In this document: piece by piece, positions 49,725 to 63,015 of the stretch
Layout: each line of letters starts with the position of its first letter
How positions within the stretch are numbered: the first letter of the stretch is position 1
Assembly (NCBI GenBank): GCA_963573385.1
Contig: CAUYLG010071765.1
Coordinates: 1 to 64,000 of the forward strand
Direction: 5' to 3'
DNA length: 64,000 bases
From: Cacajao melanocephalus
Lineage: Eukaryota; Chordata; Mammalia; Primates; Pitheciidae
Notes under the pieces: generated by a model
Database searches by the model: none
Seen by the model: the letters and a program-made list of their open reading frames with translations, nothing else
What the model was told of the DNA's origin: nothing
Translations under genes and position numbers: made by a program

Positions 49725-52700
49725 CTAATGCATCAGATTAAAAAACAAAAAATAAAACAAACAAACAAAAAAACCCACCACGAACAACAACAAAATAAAC
49801 AAAAACATAGATTAGCTTAGATACCAGAAACATATCACAGTTTAGTTGGTAATAAGAGCCACCTGGAAGTGTCCATCTACACCTGCCACCTCCCTACTGA
49901 CATTCCGTTCAGATTAGGTCATTGTTCTATTTAGTATTTGAATTCTCAGACAGTGCACGTTGTTCTGAGTACCAGAGGGTACCTAAGAAGACCTCATTCA
50001 CCTACTTTCCTTTAATAGAAAGGAGATTTGGCCCATAGTTCACCAAATAAAAATTCATTTGAATTTTTTGGCTACAGAGAAAAATTCATTTGAATTCTCA
50101 TGACAGGAGTTTATAGTAAAAAAAGTCTCCACATAAAATGTTCAGGCAATATAAGTTTAATAAATATACTAAAGAGGCCAAGAGTAGATCAAGCATGGAG
50201 AATTAAATTCCATTTTTTGTTTTGTGAAGTATTCCCAAAACCTTATGACTAAAGAGTTTTAAGAAAAGGTAGCCTCATTGATGATGATGTTGATTTTACC
50301 TGACTTGTAAATTGTTCAATCCCACAATTCTTTCCATTTTGCATTTGGGGATGCTGGACCTTCTAATACCGAATATGTGTTAAAATAATCCTCAATTTAC
50401 TATGCTAGAAGCCTACTTATATTAACCACTATGGCAGGAGAGTGTTCTCGGGGAGGGCTTGGGGAGGGCTCTTTTCTTTTTTTCTTTTTGGTGGAAAGCA
50501 CTCCCAATCAATAGGATTTAAATCTATAATGATGAATCAAACCTACAAAAATAAGCTTTAAAACACAAATAAAATTAAGTCAACAAACATTCATCTGGTG
50601 TGTAGTGCTCTGAAAATAGTATCTTTAGGAGATCGTAGCAGAAAAATAGCCTTTCTTGGCAACACCCTCGTATTTTCATGGTGAAAATATTGATAATTTG
50701 AAGACCCTCAGTGGAATCCAGATTTAGCTATTGTTTTTATGCTGTAACAAAAGTAGCAGCAGGAGGTGAAATCAATGCCCTTGGAGGGTAGGGTCACAAA
50801 AAAGAATTTATTGCCACTTTTTTGTTCTGGAACAGTTTGCAATCATAAATTCTTCATAAACAGAATACTTCAGAGAATGGTCCGTCTTCATAAATATACG
50901 ACAGAGGACATCAATTTCATTTAATTCACAATTTGTGTCAGCACAGCAGATGCCAATGCCTGCCTTGATAGGGTTGTTTAATATGCAATTGAGACAGAGT
51001 AATATGCAGCACAGGGGACAAAATTTCACAGATTAAACTGTACGCACCACTGACATTTCATTCTAATGTATTTCCATTCCACACTGTTCACCTTAGATGA
51101 AAGTAATATTAAAAACCATATCCCTCTATTTTACTATTGTTAGAAGTTAAAATCCTTGTCTTTAATTTTTTTCATGCCAATTAAAATGTAATCACGCCAA
51201 TTAAAACAGTGTGCCTGGTGGTGTTAGCGTGGTACAGGTTTTAAAAAAAATCTTCCCTCACCCCTCTCTCATTGCAAACCTGCATGTTATATTTGAATGA
51301 TATTTTAGTCAAAATGGCAACTAATTTTAAAGTCTCTGATTCATAAAGGATACCTAAATGTTATTTCTTTTTTCAATATAACGCTGACTTAAAATTCTGT
51401 TGAGGAAGCAATACACATGACATACCTTAAAAATTTTTCTAAAAATATTATTGTTATTTATCAAATTAGCAATAGATATATTAAAATGCAATGGAAACAG
51501 ACTTATCACTACTTTATCAAACACATAAGGTTGCCATTCTTATCTGTGTAGTAAACAACCTTTTAAAATGCCATACACTAACCACATTTCTCCTGTCTGA
51601 GATCAATGAATGCTATAGAATTTGGCAGGTTTTGATTTCAGTCACCATATTATAAAGTGATTCAGTCACTGTATTATTAAAAAGCAACAATACGTTAGAT
51701 GAAAAACTTTTAACATTTTAAGTTACTTTGCACAACTGCAGAGTGTAGTGAATTTAAATGAGAAGGACTTGCAGTTTTTTAATCACCTAGATTAAGCATG
51801 GCATAAACAGAATACTGGCATTCCTCCAAATCATCAAGGTACATGAAGAGCTTTTTATTCAAAATATTTTTGGCGTATTACTTCTCTAAAATTTTTTTTT
51901 TAATGTAGAAAAATGGAAGGCATGCAAAATTATGCTCCATAACTGACATCGCCCATACTTGGCTGTTATAATTAATTATTTAGGTAATTGACAAATATAG
52001 CTTACCCTTGATTTGAAGTGAAGGCAATTTAGGAGAGAAGCTGATGAAAAAATACAGTTTAACTTCTCTCTCAGCTGTCTTCCAACAAAAGGACAGTACT
52101 GTCTCCTGCACAGTGCCATCCTGGTCTCTGGGTAACAGAATCTCTATATTGCCTTTTTGCCAGATTCTTGCATCTCAGTCTTTGGCTGAGACCCAGCCCA
52201 TCATTGCGTGAAATGAATTACATGAAACTTTTTTTTTTTGGCTTTTGTTAAAAGTGAGCTGGAAATTGAGGCACAAAACACAGGCTGATTCAATTCTGCA
52301 ATTCAGATTTGGGTCAAATTTGCATCTTTGTTTTGGTGGCTTTAGTGTGACTTGAAAGCTGTAGTGACAACTCCACTTTTCATCTTAAGGGTACAGTAAA
52401 TAGTTAAACAGTAGATGTCTCTTACATGTACCTTCAGAATAAATTCTATTAACATTCATTCAAGCATGACAGTCAGTATATATCAGATATACTGTATTAT
52501 AGTTGACTTGGTGCATACCCATAATACATGGCATATTTTACTTACTTTTTCATGTATTAAAGAACCAAAATTATTAAAATCTGAGAGGAGACAAGCTCAG
52601 AAAAAAATATCAACAGAAGAGGAAAAGCAGTCTTTCCGGTAATAGCATGAATAGCTTGTTTGAAATGTAGGTAGTGAATTGAAAGAGAGAGATATTTGTG

Positions 52701-52787
52701 CCTCAAATTAGAAATCAGACAGATAGAGTACTTCACTACGCAAAAAATGTACACATAACCTAAAAACAGTAATAAAAATGCAAATAC
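49725..52787. other. AKAP6 intron, 3,063 bp
   Basis: AT-rich unique intron without a supported transposon or gene. An A-rich AAAC patch at 49738-49805 forms the T-rich tract upstream of the exon at 49500 when read on the minus strand. Confidence 0.65.
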
Positions 52788-52934
52788 CCCAAGCAGTTCC
52801 CATTTTTCATTAATTGAATCCACTTTTTCAAGGAGATCATTTGGTAGTAAAACGCCACCTTTCTTCAAAGCTTCAACCTTACTAAGCAGCTCCGTCTTTT
52901 TCAGGTGTCTGATGGACATTTCCACACTATACCT
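52788..52934 (-). CDS. AKAP6: AKAP6 internal coding exon, start of the repeat segment (49 codons)
   Basis: On the minus strand the exon runs from 52934 to 52788, 147 bp, phase 0 at both ends. The acceptor is a good TTTCTCTCTTTTCATTTTAG; the donor is GGG|GTATTT, a weak U1 match. The peptide starts RYSVEMSIRHLKKTELLSKV and ends DSINEKWELLG, a helical, leucine-heptad-like segment with the tryptophan of a spectrin-like helix. It is the most upstream AKAP6 exon in the window; the preceding exon lies beyond 64000. Reading through the donor stays open for 76 more codons and would add a hydrophobic stretch, described under findings. Confidence 0.92.
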
Positions 52935-55900
52935 CTAAAATGAAAAGAGAGAAAGATATCATTAGGGAGAGAGGTATTTTTATAAAATCATTGAACACAG
53001 AATTTGTGATGCTTACGAGCATTAAAAGTTTTTGTTCTCAATAAAATGTATGGGGAGCCTAAACCTAAGTACTTTGAGTAGATGAAGAATATTGCTGATT
53101 ACACAAACACACAAAGTTATTACATTTAGTTGACTAAGATTTATGTCTTAAACTCAAGTTATACACATATTTGATCTTTAATTTAAAATGGGGATTTAAT
53201 ATTATTGTTAATTTTGGCCATTATTTAGCTCCAGAGTGCTGTCGACCTCTCATCTCTGCCCCTAAAAGACCAGTCTCAAAGTGAAAGAAATAAAATTATT
53301 CATAAGGATTATGTAAGTTTTTTGAGTTCTCAGTTAACATTTTGTTTTCATTTTCTTTTCCTTAAAAACTCTGTGTGGGCTTGGAGAAAAGGTACATATA
53401 TAGAGAAAAAGGAAAGCCAACATTTTAGGAATAGTTACAAATCTATGCTTTCTTATTAATTATTGTAAAATATCCCCCAAATAATAATTATAAAACTCTC
53501 TCTCCCCAGTATGTATTGTATTCTAACAAACTGCCAAGAGAGTCTCTCCTAAAAGATGTTTTGCTGGAGATAATGTAAGTGCTATTTAATATGACAGTTA
53601 CTATGGTGATTCTCTTCAAATAACTCTATTTGGATAACTTCATAATCCTATATTATGGATAGCTATAAATTACTATGACTGTACTTTATAAATGTACATG
53701 TAAGAACACCTCTGAGTAGAAAAATTAGATTCTAGTTAAAATATTAAACATATTTTATATTTTTAGCATATTTCCAAATATAATAGCAATTTGAAAACTT
53801 TTTCTTTCAGGCACCAAATTCAGGTCACTGAGTTCCATGGTAGCATTTTGTTCCTTTACCCTAAATGAGCAAGGGTGCCCTAAGATAAGCACCTTTATCA
53901 GATCTAATGAGAAAAACTTTTCTCTGGGCAAATAAGTAAATCAGTAAATTCAAACATGCCCAAGTACTTGGGTGATTTCATTCACCTTGAAAACATGGTA
54001 TTATATAAGATCCCAAACAAAAATACAATTGGAAGCAGATTAAAGGAAAAGAAGGTGTGAAATCACTGTTTCGGTTAATAGATCTACAGCATTTGTGTGC
54101 ATATGTTTGCATACTTTTAGTTTCATATTTTAATCTTTCGTTTACACTAAACATGCACATCATTTGTATTATGTAAACTTCTCCAAATGTTAGTCATTTG
54201 TGGATCACAGAACAAAATGTTTTAAATGAGGTGATTTAAAGCATTTCATAGTATTAATGAATGTTGATCAGGGTGTCAGAGTATCCAAAATTACATGAAT
54301 ATGCATAGTAGAGAAAATCAAGGGTTGCTTTAGAACGCTTTTAGAATTTGGCCTGTGATACAGGAGAAATTCTGATTGCATTTTCTAATGGAAGGCAATT
54401 ACCAGGACCCTGTTACTTCAGCACTTAGAAAACACACTGTCCACTTGAGTTTTCTGGATTCAATATTCAGAAGTATTCTAGAAACCTAGATAGTGTTTTA
54501 TTTGTCAGACTGATGATTGGAGGAGAGGACAATCTGCTTTATGTGATGAGATTCCCATCTAAAATGATAGAGCTGACAAGGAGTTACATAATTAATTTGG
54601 TAAGACTTCCACATAATATTGGGGTAGCCAGTATTTTAGGCAGGCAGAAGAATCTAATTCAAATGTTTTACTTATGCCACATGGTATTACTCATCGACAG
54701 AGGCAGTCCTCTGGCTGTGCCACTTGGGAATGGCCTCTACCAGTTATCCCTTTAGCTTGTGATAAGCTCATCCTCCCTCTTCACCCCAACTTTAAACAGC
54801 TCTCACACAGCAGATCAGTCAAGAAAGGAAGCAGCTTAGATGTGTCCCAAAAATGGCAGTCTCGTAAAAATATAAAAACCAATTGATTTTGGATGTAATA
54901 AATTAATCTCTGTTAAATGTATATGAGTAGTCACTGCAATAGCTATCATAAAAGATTATTACATTTAAAAGAAACATGTCTTTATGTATGCTCTTGGTCT
55001 TTGTCACCATATAGCCTACTGTCTAAACAGCCTGATGAAAGATGTGATTGATGGACAATGCCTTCAAACTATAATATAAAAGCTAAGGGTATCTAGTTAA
55101 TTGTTAGATGTATTGATATATGAATGAATGGTACTAAAATGTTACATAATTTAAGGTGAAAATATTTATTTTAAATTTTAAAGCACTCTGAAGTTTGAAT
55201 CTAATATGATTTAGGGGCTCAAGCTGTATGTGTAATAATGTCAGGAAGCTTATTTTTTGTTGATGCTAGTATGTTTTTTGCTCTTCTCTCTCTTAACATC
55301 TTTTCAGGAGCATTAGGCTCAGAGAATCAACTGCCAGCTCTATCACTTTTTGGTCATCCTATCAAGTAGGGCTACTTTATCCTGTGGTGAGAAGATAATT
55401 TAATCTTCATATTCATTCCACCCACAGCAGTAAGTGAGCAGAGGCTGCCCCATTGTGTCCTGTAGTCTGGGGATGTTATGATATAGACTACTCTTCAATA
55501 GGCAAAAATGAGATTAGCGAAGTTAAAGTCAGATGGCTTTTCTTGAGTGCTAAGGTAAATAAGCATCCCGTATTTAATTTCCCTACAGCACCTGCTGTGG
55601 GCCTCTCTGTCTAGTCAAAAATAAAATATACTCTCTTGAAAGGCCATATTTACATTATTAAGTGTATTTGCTTGGCCAATTCAATTTTGACTAATGAAGC
55701 CTCCTAATAGATATGTGAATGATCTATATTAAAGACACAAGCCAGTACTATTCTAAATGCCATCCCTGTGTATATAAAGAAAACTTTTAAAAAAGAGTTA
55801 AAAACAACTGCAAACACTAGCCCCCTATTTTAACTAAGAACTAAAAAAGTTTTAGAAAATTCTTATTGAGTGCTTACTTTTAACAAGACAAATGCTAAAA

Positions 55901-56934
55901 CTGAATTATAAAGCAAAGCCAGCACAAACAGGAATTTCTGAAATAAATATACTTAGAAATGCATGAAGCCTTGATTGAGATAACTTTTTTGACAGTTATG
56001 CTAAAGGCTTCCCCCGCCACACCAAAGCCCCCCTCCTTTTTTTTTTGTTAGAAATCACACCGAAAATTCTGCCCAAATGGAGACTGGAACAATGCCTTGA
56101 AACAGTGTTAATTGTCACCATGGAAACCAGAAGAATAAGCCATTTTGAAACTGGTATAGAAGGCACACATTGAGCAACTCAAGCATTTTTCTGCCTCCCT
56201 CAATGTTAAGAAACAAGATGCCTTGTCACTATGAGGTCAGAGAAAGAAAACATCATGAAAGGGTTGTAGATGCTCACTGTCTGGTAAATAAAAAAATAAA
56301 AATAAATAAACTATGTACAGCTAATGCTATAAGACTGTACCCAGTGAATCTTTTTGAAATAGAAGGATCATCAAAGGATGGCCAGGATTGGGGGATGGCT
56401 TCCACCTAAGCAAAACTTCAGGGCTATATTATGTGAACCTTGCCCCCAAAGCTCCCTGGGAATTCTGCTGTTGTAATAAAACTTCAGAAGAGGAAAGAAA
56501 AAAGGCAGCATGATGGAATTCAAAATAATGCTTTAAAAGCACACAGAGAGATTAAGACATCCATTGTAAGACTTTTGTATGGTGCTTCTGTTGGTTATGC
56601 TGAAAAGAGACCAGACATTGCTGAACAGAGAGTGAAGCTTTGGCTGCAAGAAACACACAAATTAAACTAAAGACATTTCGTGATTATTAGAATAGGGCTG
56701 TTGTATTCTGTGTCATCAGGGTTCCAGCATTTACATATTACACCATATTACTTTTAACTGAGCTTCAGTTGACTTTATGTTAGGGAAAGTTAAAGCAAGG
56801 AAAATGATCTAGTTATTAGAATGACCGGATTGAATATCCTTCTTAGTATAAATAATGCCACAAACACCTGTTTATCCAGCAAGAACCCCCTCCCCATATA
56901 CACATGATGGATTGACTGATTAACTGATTGACAG
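52935..56934. other. AKAP6 intron, no gene seen
   Basis: About 4 kb of AT-rich sequence. Open frames at 54513-54886 and 56170-56670 show no recognisable family. No clear Alu, L1 or LTR seen in this part. Confidence 0.55.
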
Positions 56935-56962
56935 ATAGGATGGATGGATGGATGGATGGATG

Positions 56963-56996
<34 letters not shown>

Positions 56997-57008
56997 CAGA
57001 TAGATAGA
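56935..57008 (+). repeat. Compound (GGAT)n-(GATA)n microsatellite
   Basis: About six GGAT units pass into about ten GATA units with one GACA interruption; 'gattgactgattaactgatt' precedes it as a decayed version. Probably polymorphic. Confidence 0.96.
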
Positions 57009-60000
57009 ATATACTGAGAAAATAAAATATATCTTACTTAGTCTATCAACAAGAAAGCAAATGCTAGGAACATACCAAACACCAGACTATTGGCAAAATT
57101 ATGTGTGAAAATATGCATTTTTGCAAAAAAAAAAATGCAGGGATGTGTCTATTTACAACTCTCACGTGTTTTCTGACTAGTGTTTGCCCTCCTCATTCGA
57201 GGCTTCATGGTGGCCCCTCAGCAAGTCCATGCCTAATGCCATTCAGTGGTGAACAAAGAGTCTTTTTATATAAAAGTCCAGGGTCCAAGCTCAGCTGTAC
57301 ATGCAGAGTGCAGGAATCTGCTAAAGGCCAGTATTGCCTCTGCAGCAGCTCTTATGCTGCCCCCCTTTTCAGAAGACTAGTGTGCAGCATCTCACAATGC
57401 ATATGATGCTGCACATTGAGTCGGTATCACCAACACTTCAAGAAGATGTTCAAAATTGAAGAAGAGGGTTCAAGGCCAGGACAAATAATAGTCATTATTT
57501 CTTGCAAACTCCTTGCATTTTACCATTAGAATTTATGGTGAATAACTGCGTAGAGAAATTATAAAGACTCCTACAATTGTCCTTGTAAATTAATAATAGG
57601 TTTTCCTGATTGGGATAAATTTGCTGCTGAGCCTTTGGAAAAATTAAAAAGTGCAATGTCATTTAAAATTGCCAGAACTCGCACAGCAAATTACACCTGA
57701 GGTTAAGAATTGAGTTTTCCCCCTCTTCTAGCTTATTCCATTTGCATGATCTGGAAATCACATTACACTGGCCATGTATTGTTAATTGGACATAGATTGC
57801 ATTATCTTTAATATAAATCAAACTACAAATATTAAAATGAATTGCAAATTCCCTAATAGAAGATCATAAAACAATCTTTTTTAAAGTATCTCCCATTAAT
57901 AATTTAATTCCAATTATATCACTCAGAAAACTTAAGTAGGAGACCTGGCAAATTATTTCTCCAATCATTTCTTTTAAATAACAAATATCTAAGCCTTTAA
58001 AAATAAATACAGCTAGAGCAGAAGTCATTGTTATAGAACAAAAATAAAAACATCAATAACTAAAAACTTTCATGTCAATTTCATATAAAAGGCTGCACAA
58101 GGACACCAAGTCTCCCTGTCTCCTTTCTTTCCTACCCATGTCAAGGGTGAGAAAAAAGTCTCCTATAGGTAAAACTTAGTAAGTTTAAGAACTATTTTGA
58201 TCATACCCTATAAAATTATAACATTGATCATTATTTTTCTGTTTACTTTTTAAAAAGGTTCTCTATCCCCTTAGATATTTCTATAAATTTGATATCTTTC
58301 TGAAGCCTATGTATGGCCGTTAATGAGTTTACATTAAATATTTAATACTGTTTAGGGCATATCCACTACTACCAAAAACAGTTATATTCCCAGCAGTCCC
58401 ACTGTTTCAGGCAGAGGACTTGATTGATCCTCCTTGCCTGAATTGAGTAGAATGAAAAGAAGCAGTTGGAAAATAGCTGCAATCATTTAATGCAGATGAC
58501 CTCTGACAGCCTCGCAGCTCTTCTATCTGAACAGAAATTTGCATGGGGTCTCTGTGCAGAGGAACAATGTAACCTAAATGGTAGACAATCTTTATTCTAA
58601 TGAAGTGGGTGTCAAGGTCAATGTAAAACTGCAATGATAAATGGTGCACCACTAGGCAAGAGAAGTTGCATAGGCATTGTAGTGCTTTCACATTAATTGA
58701 AGACTGAAATGCACTGCGTGAAAAGCACAAGCCTCTCTTTTCACCATAATGTGTTAATGTGCCAATACTGAAATGATTTCTTCAACATGTTTGCCTGTTG
58801 ACACGTATCTTATTGCAAAAATAACACAAATATAAAATCATGGCAAAAAAATGGACATTTTTAGAATTTAGTGTTTTCCTGGAATAACAAAAATTAAATA
58901 AAAACACTCCCAAATGATGTCCTGACACCTAATGTAATTCCTTTGATCCCCTTTTCTTTTCTCTTTCTATTTAGACCTGTCTTTAATTAGTTTCAACCAA
59001 GCAACCTTTTACAGAACCCTTCATTTGGGTACTTTCATGTTGAGCAAACTGTAAAAGAAGACTGAGGAGAGGAGAATCATTCAAATATTATTTTTCCCCT
59101 TACTTTTAAATTTTCTGCTTAGTCTGCAGCATAGATCTTCAGGTGTTGTTTGTCCTGAATAAAAATGTAATGAAAAGTCTATGGTTTGTAAAAGAAAATA
59201 ACTATTTTCTAGTATGAGAACTAGAAAACCTTAATCTGGTTGTTGGAAATTGCCAAAATAACTGTGCAGAAATAATTACACCATTACTTCAGTTGGTCTA
59301 GCAATTTTGTGGCAGTCGATATTTTTTATCTTATAAAAATAAGGATAGTAAGGGGACATTGTTTGCTAAAACACTCATTAGCAACCAAGCACTTTAACTT
59401 CATCAATTAAACAGGAAATGGAGTTGCATCAGTTTCATAATTTGCTAAAATACTGATAAAAGCATATTATTAACAATTTGAGAAACATTTCCAGGCTCAA
59501 CTCATAATACCTTATAAACTGCATTTTTATGGTTGATATTTTTTTCAGATTCTGGTAGACTCTATGATATAGCTACATTTCTGACACTACACTTCCTATT
59601 ACAAATAGATTTTAATAAAGCAGTTACAGTTATTATAGGAATGGTCTGTAGGTCTGCAGTCTTGGTGACCAGAAGGCTATTAATATCCTTTACTATAAAA
59701 TAAATGATTTTGCTAGTCTGAAACTCTGATGTAAAAACAAATTGTCTCAAACAGAAATCAACATTCCTGAAATGGTAATTCAGAAAAAAAAAAATCTCAA
59801 CATGAAGGAGGATAGTGAAAAAGAAAAAAAAGTTACTGATGAAACTGTTTAAAAAACTGTACAGCTTCATCTGTGTGTGATTTGTCAGGTCTGAAGCTTT
59901 GACGTGCCCAAGGGGCAGACCCCAGCGGGGAGTAGGCTGCCGAGCTAAATAGCTGTGAAAGAAGTCTTAATGTAGGATGGAATTCAAACTAACCTTGACA

Positions 60001-62008
60001 TGACCTCAGGAAAAATATGCAAAAAGTAAAATGAATGCTCTCTGCAAGATACATCCTAATTTTGTGGTAGAGCTGGTTAGTTTTACAAACATAACTGAGA
60101 CCTTAAAAGAAAAATAGAAAGCTAGTAAAAGGGGAAAAGTTTAGAATTCAGGCAAAAAAACGTAAGCAGGCATGATGTGTTACTGTGAAGGCATGTGAAC
60201 CATTTGGAAAGAATCCAAATAAAAACCCACACCGAACAATATTGTTGTCAGCCTGTCTATTCAGGAAAATTGGTTTTTTTTAGGTTGAATATAAATGACA
60301 CAAAGCCAAGATTACATCATTGCATTACAAAGTCTGTTGTGGCTTTTAGCTGAACAAGCCCCATGGATCTATTGGTTTAGGACAGTAATTCAGTAAGGAG
60401 GTTTTAATGTGCTATTTTTCCCCCAGTGTCAATAAAAAATAGAGAAATTTAAGGAAGAAATATCCCATGTGCTCTCTAGTCTATTTCTTGCTTTTGATCT
60501 GTATTTGATAAGCTGAACTCCAGTTTAAGTTAATACATTCAGTCCTAATTTGACTCTATTACAAATTTTGCCTGTTTTGAAGTGATCGGCTTAGTAGGAA
60601 GGCATCTGCTTAACTCTCCAGCCAAGAACTGGCTAACTCACTGGATATATGGAAATTTTAATTGAGTGTCAACTTGTGTAGAAATTCAATCCTATTACCT
60701 TTCCAATGCAATTTTGTAGCAATACCAGCTATTTACTATACTACTAACCAGATTTTAAACATAATTAAATTGCTAAGAACACACACCCAAAATCTAATGA
60801 CTTAAATTCCTACAGCAAGGATGTGAATTCCTGGATCAGGTGTATGGGCGTCTATTAGATTTTCATAACCATAAAGTGAGCAGATGGATGACATCATTTA
60901 GAAGCACAGAGAGCTTTACTGAGGACCTGTTGAACAACCGTATGTAAAGATCACTGCTAAACGGATGTTATGCCATAGGTCTCTTCTTTGGTTCATTCTT
61001 ATTAAATATTTTATTAATGACATAGATAAGGAAAATATGAAGATGGCATATTGATCAGATTACCAGATTATACTAATCTCATTGATCAATAAAGTATAAT
61101 ATATATTTTAGCTCAGAGATCATAAACTCAAATACCTAAAGGTAGTGGTATGCTAGTAAACTGGCTCTCTAAGGAAAAAAAAAAGAAGAAAAAAGAAAAA
61201 GACCTGATTTGTAGCATTCATTGATTTCCCTTGTTTAAACACTCCCAATGTGGCTGATTCCAATCTACCAATGGTTGTTGCTGCTGGTAAAATTCCTGAA
61301 TATTTAACAATATGCTCTCATAAGTCAGTATTAGCCAGCTCCACCTCACTACCAGGCAGATGATATCAAGGATAAATCCTCTTCTCTCTTTCATATTCTA
61401 ACTATTGCTACTGTCATAAAAAAGATAACTATTTTTTTACTAAAAAAAATGCATAAATGTGATTATTACTAATATCTAATATCAGTAAGAGATAAGAGGG
61501 CATTGTGTGAGCCATGGAGGATGGGAAAGCATATGCCTCATCTAAAAGGGGCAACCCTTACGCAGCTCTGCCAACTGTTACCATGTGGAAATATGGCTTG
61601 AACATGGGTTCGGTATGGCCAGATACAAATTTTTTAAAGCCTATATATATTTATGTGAAGTCTCAAAATTGTTATATGCTGCATTAAAACTTTTTAACAC
61701 TACACAGACCAAACTATGTCTCTGGATATGAAGCTGCAGGCAACTACTTTATAATGTCTATTTCACATGATAACAGACTCTAAAAGGAGCAAAACATGTT
61801 GCCATAATGAGTTAAATCTAAGAAGGAGAAATGACAAATGTAAAGTCTGACAGAGTTAATAACCATCCCATTTCACCACACCACTCCCCCTTCAAAAAGA
61901 TAAAATTCCAAAGCTGCATAAAGAATGGAGGTGCCTAGGCTTCACTTGCCTTTAGGTTCAATGTGAGTCAACAGATAACAGAAGGTAGATGTACATTTTT
62001 TTAAAAAG
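57009..62008. other. AKAP6 intron, unique, transposon-poor
   Basis: About 5 kb with no recognisable Alu, L1 or LTR, in contrast to the rest of the window. The stretches 57640-57960 and 58380-58720 read like slowly evolving non-coding sequence (homeodomain-like TAATTG and ATTAA motifs, even composition), but this is an impression. A purine-rich patch lies at 61171-61200. Open frames at 58407-58730 and 59562-59870 (minus) have no splice context. Confidence 0.5.
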
Positions 62009-63015
62009 TGAGACAGGAGAGTTCCCTTAACCCCTTCACAAGACTTGTGATACAGGTGTTTACTCGGCCACCTGTGCTCAAACCCCTTGCAGGAGGGGGA
62101 GTATGCAGGTGAGCGGGTGCAGGAGCCAGGCAAGTGACTTTGGGTGCCAGCAGGAACAAACCCCACACTGGCCCGCAGCAGCATCTAGGGGTTGCCCACA
62201 ACCTCTGGACTCTCAGAGGGCACGTGTTATAAACAATGCTCTTTCAGCGTTTACCATCCGTGGATGGCGTAAGTGTTAAACAGCTTAGTGAAGAGTCAGC
62301 AAGACAGCGTTTTTGGGTTCCTGCACCTGGTGCATCCTGAATTCTTTCTGGCATCCAGGAAGAATGAGGTCACACAAACCCCACACTGGCCCGCAGCAGC
62401 ATCTAGGGGTTGCCCACAACCTCTGGAGCCTCAGAGGGCACATGTTACAAACAATGCTCTTTTAGCATTTGCCATCTGTGGATGGCTTGAGTGTTAAACA
62501 GCTTAGTGAAGAGTCAGCAAGACAGCCTTTTTGGGTTCCTGCACCTGATGCATCCTGAATTCTCTGGTGTCCAGGAAGAATCAGGTCACACAAATGGATT
62601 GAAAGGTGGTGTATGCAGAAGATTGTATTGAGTGATGGAAGAGGCTCTCAGTGCAAGGGGGAGCTGGAAAGGGGATGGAGTGAGAAGATAATCTTTCCCT
62701 GGAGTTTGGCCAGCCCCGGCTGAACTCCTTTCTGACTGTCCCCAGCCTGCTCAACTCCTCTTGGCATTCAGATGCTTCTTCTCTTCTCTGCTTCTCTGCT
62801 GCATTGCTCTGCTCTGTCAGTGGAGCTTGGGGTTTTTATGGGTTCAGGGTGGAGGGCATGGTGCACCAGGGTGGTTTTGGAACAGGCAACATTCAGGTAG
62901 GAAAACAGGAATGCATGTTCTCATTTAGAGCTGTGGGTCCAGGCTTAAGGGTAGAGCCCTCACCAGGGATCCCACCCTCTTCTACCCAGTATTTCTCTGC
63001 TTCCTGTCCCTATCA
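62009..63015 (-). mobile_element. Solo LTR of a class-I (gammaretrovirus-like) ERV, enlarged
   Basis: On the minus strand the LTR starts TGATAGGGACAGGAAGC at 63015 and ends TGTCTCA at 62009. It is flanked by aaag at 62005-62008 and 63016-63019, a 4-bp duplication as in ERV1 elements. A TATA-like cataaaaaccc lies at 62832-62842 (minus strand), so U3 lies to its right and R/U5 to its left. The R/U5 part contains a 218-bp tandem duplication. No gag, pol or env sequence is present. I could not settle the LTR family. Confidence 0.83.
62156..62589. repeat. 218-bp tandem duplication inside the LTR
   Basis: The unit starting acaaaccccacactggccc at 62156 recurs at 62374 and ends at about 62589, where 'cacacaaat' resumes the single-copy LTR. 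The copies differ at scattered positions and by a short gap near 62563. Confidence 0.95.
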
